DNA from: Bacillota bacterium
GTDB taxonomy: Bacteria > Bacillota > Sulfobacillia > DUMF01
NCBI GenBank assembly: GCA_012840015.1
Contig: DUMF01000002.1
Coordinates: forward strand, 107,441-171,440
DNA: 64,000 nt
Reading direction: 5' to 3'
This document shows positions 63,838 to 64,000 of the stretch, piece by piece; the stretch's first letter is position 1; every line of letters begins with the position of its first letter. The position numbers and the translations under genes were made by a program. The notes beneath the pieces were generated by a model, which ran no database searches, was not told the origin of the DNA, and saw only the letters and a list, made by a program, of their open reading frames with translations.

Positions 63838-63931
63838 TTTGTGGCATTTGCCCCGTCTTTTTAGGCGAACTCCTGTGTTCGGTAATGTAAAAGTGCACCA
63901 CCGTGGCCACAAAAAAGGGATCCACACCGGG

Positions 63932-63959
63932 ACTCTTACCCGTTATCATTGGTGAGAGT
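63932..63959. repeat. Imperfect hairpin at the right edge
   Basis: ACTCTTACC (63932-63940) and GGTGAGAGT (63951-63959) pair over 9 bp with one G-T. No gene of its own was identified beside it. Confidence 0.35.
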
Positions 63960-64000
63960 AGGAAAATCCACCATTGGAACGGGGGTTTTGGAGTGACCGA

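Noticed and set aside
63755..63955. 66-codon frame at the right edge
   Set aside because: It runs through a hairpin and a tandem repeat and has no ribosome site or recognisable domain.
1..64000. CRISPR arrays, tRNA and rRNA genes
   Set aside because: No regularly spaced repeats with unique spacers and no tRNA or rRNA-like sequence were noticed by eye; a covariance-model scan was not possible.

Overview
The window comes from an endospore-forming Firmicute, most likely a member of the Clostridia. Sporulation genes are spread through it: spoIVA, two SpoIIP-type proteins, spoVS, sleB, a dacF-type carboxypeptidase and three NodB-fold polysaccharide deacetylase proteins. The core gene orders are also typical: DUF512-der-plsY-gpsA-spoIVA, cinA-thpR-recA-recX-rny-ymdB-spoVS and miaB-mutS-mutL-miaA-hfq. 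GTG and TTG starts are frequent and many genes overlap by 1-20 nt. An archaeal/Thermotoga-like SAH hydrolase, a pyruvoyl SpeD and an M42 peptidase hint at a thermophile or a deep-branching clostridial lineage, but this does not fix the species. No rRNA, tRNA or CRISPR array was seen.

Region 1 (1-7.3 kb) is an accessory, defence-like island. It begins with the C-terminal half of a DUF499-family ATPase, cut by the window edge. A frameshifted HNH-nuclease remnant follows, then a 1411-residue protein with an N-terminal NACHT-type NTPase, a long helical-repeat middle and a C-terminal PD-(D/E)XK nuclease-like domain. A scar follows: a P-loop ATPase fragment, one end of an IS3-type element with the start of its transposase, several hairpins and a truncated PRK06851-type ATPase. 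The NACHT-nuclease protein is the best candidate in the window for an undescribed defence system.

Region 2 (7.4-17.4 kb) is a sporulation and lipid block: DUF1614, spoIIP, DUF3189, DUF512 radical-SAM protein, der, plsY, gpsA, and on the other strand an unusual PlsY-like/deacetylase fusion and spoIVA. Region 3 (17.5-27 kb) starts with speD on its own promoter and terminator. An overlapping gene train follows: M42 peptidase, ndk, DUF72, a 6-oxopurine-type methylthio-nucleoside phosphorylase, SAH hydrolase, MTA/SAH deaminase, a DnaQ-DinG helicase and surE. The three nucleoside genes look like a route that deaminates MTA and SAH before cleavage.

Region 4 (27-41 kb) holds envelope genes (TIGR04086 membrane protein, patatin, deacetylase, dacF, GH18-like protein), the MrfA-MrfB repair pair, a PdaB-like protein lacking its metal-binding histidines, a short FtsH-like protease with a small membrane partner, rimO and an amidase. 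Region 5 (40-46.9 kb) is cinA-thpR-recA-recX-rny-(unknown)-ymdB-spoVS. Region 6 (46.9-53.7 kb) holds metal-dependent hydrolases, a second SpoIIP, a MerR-like coiled-coil protein, a TtcA-like enzyme, sleB, an L,D-transpeptidase and an orphan solute-binding protein. Region 7 (53.7-63.7 kb) is miaB-mutS-mutL-miaA-hfq, a two-component system, and htrA preceded by direct repeats suited to the OmpR-type regulator. The last 280 bases hold hairpins and an A+T-rich tandem repeat, with no gene recognised.
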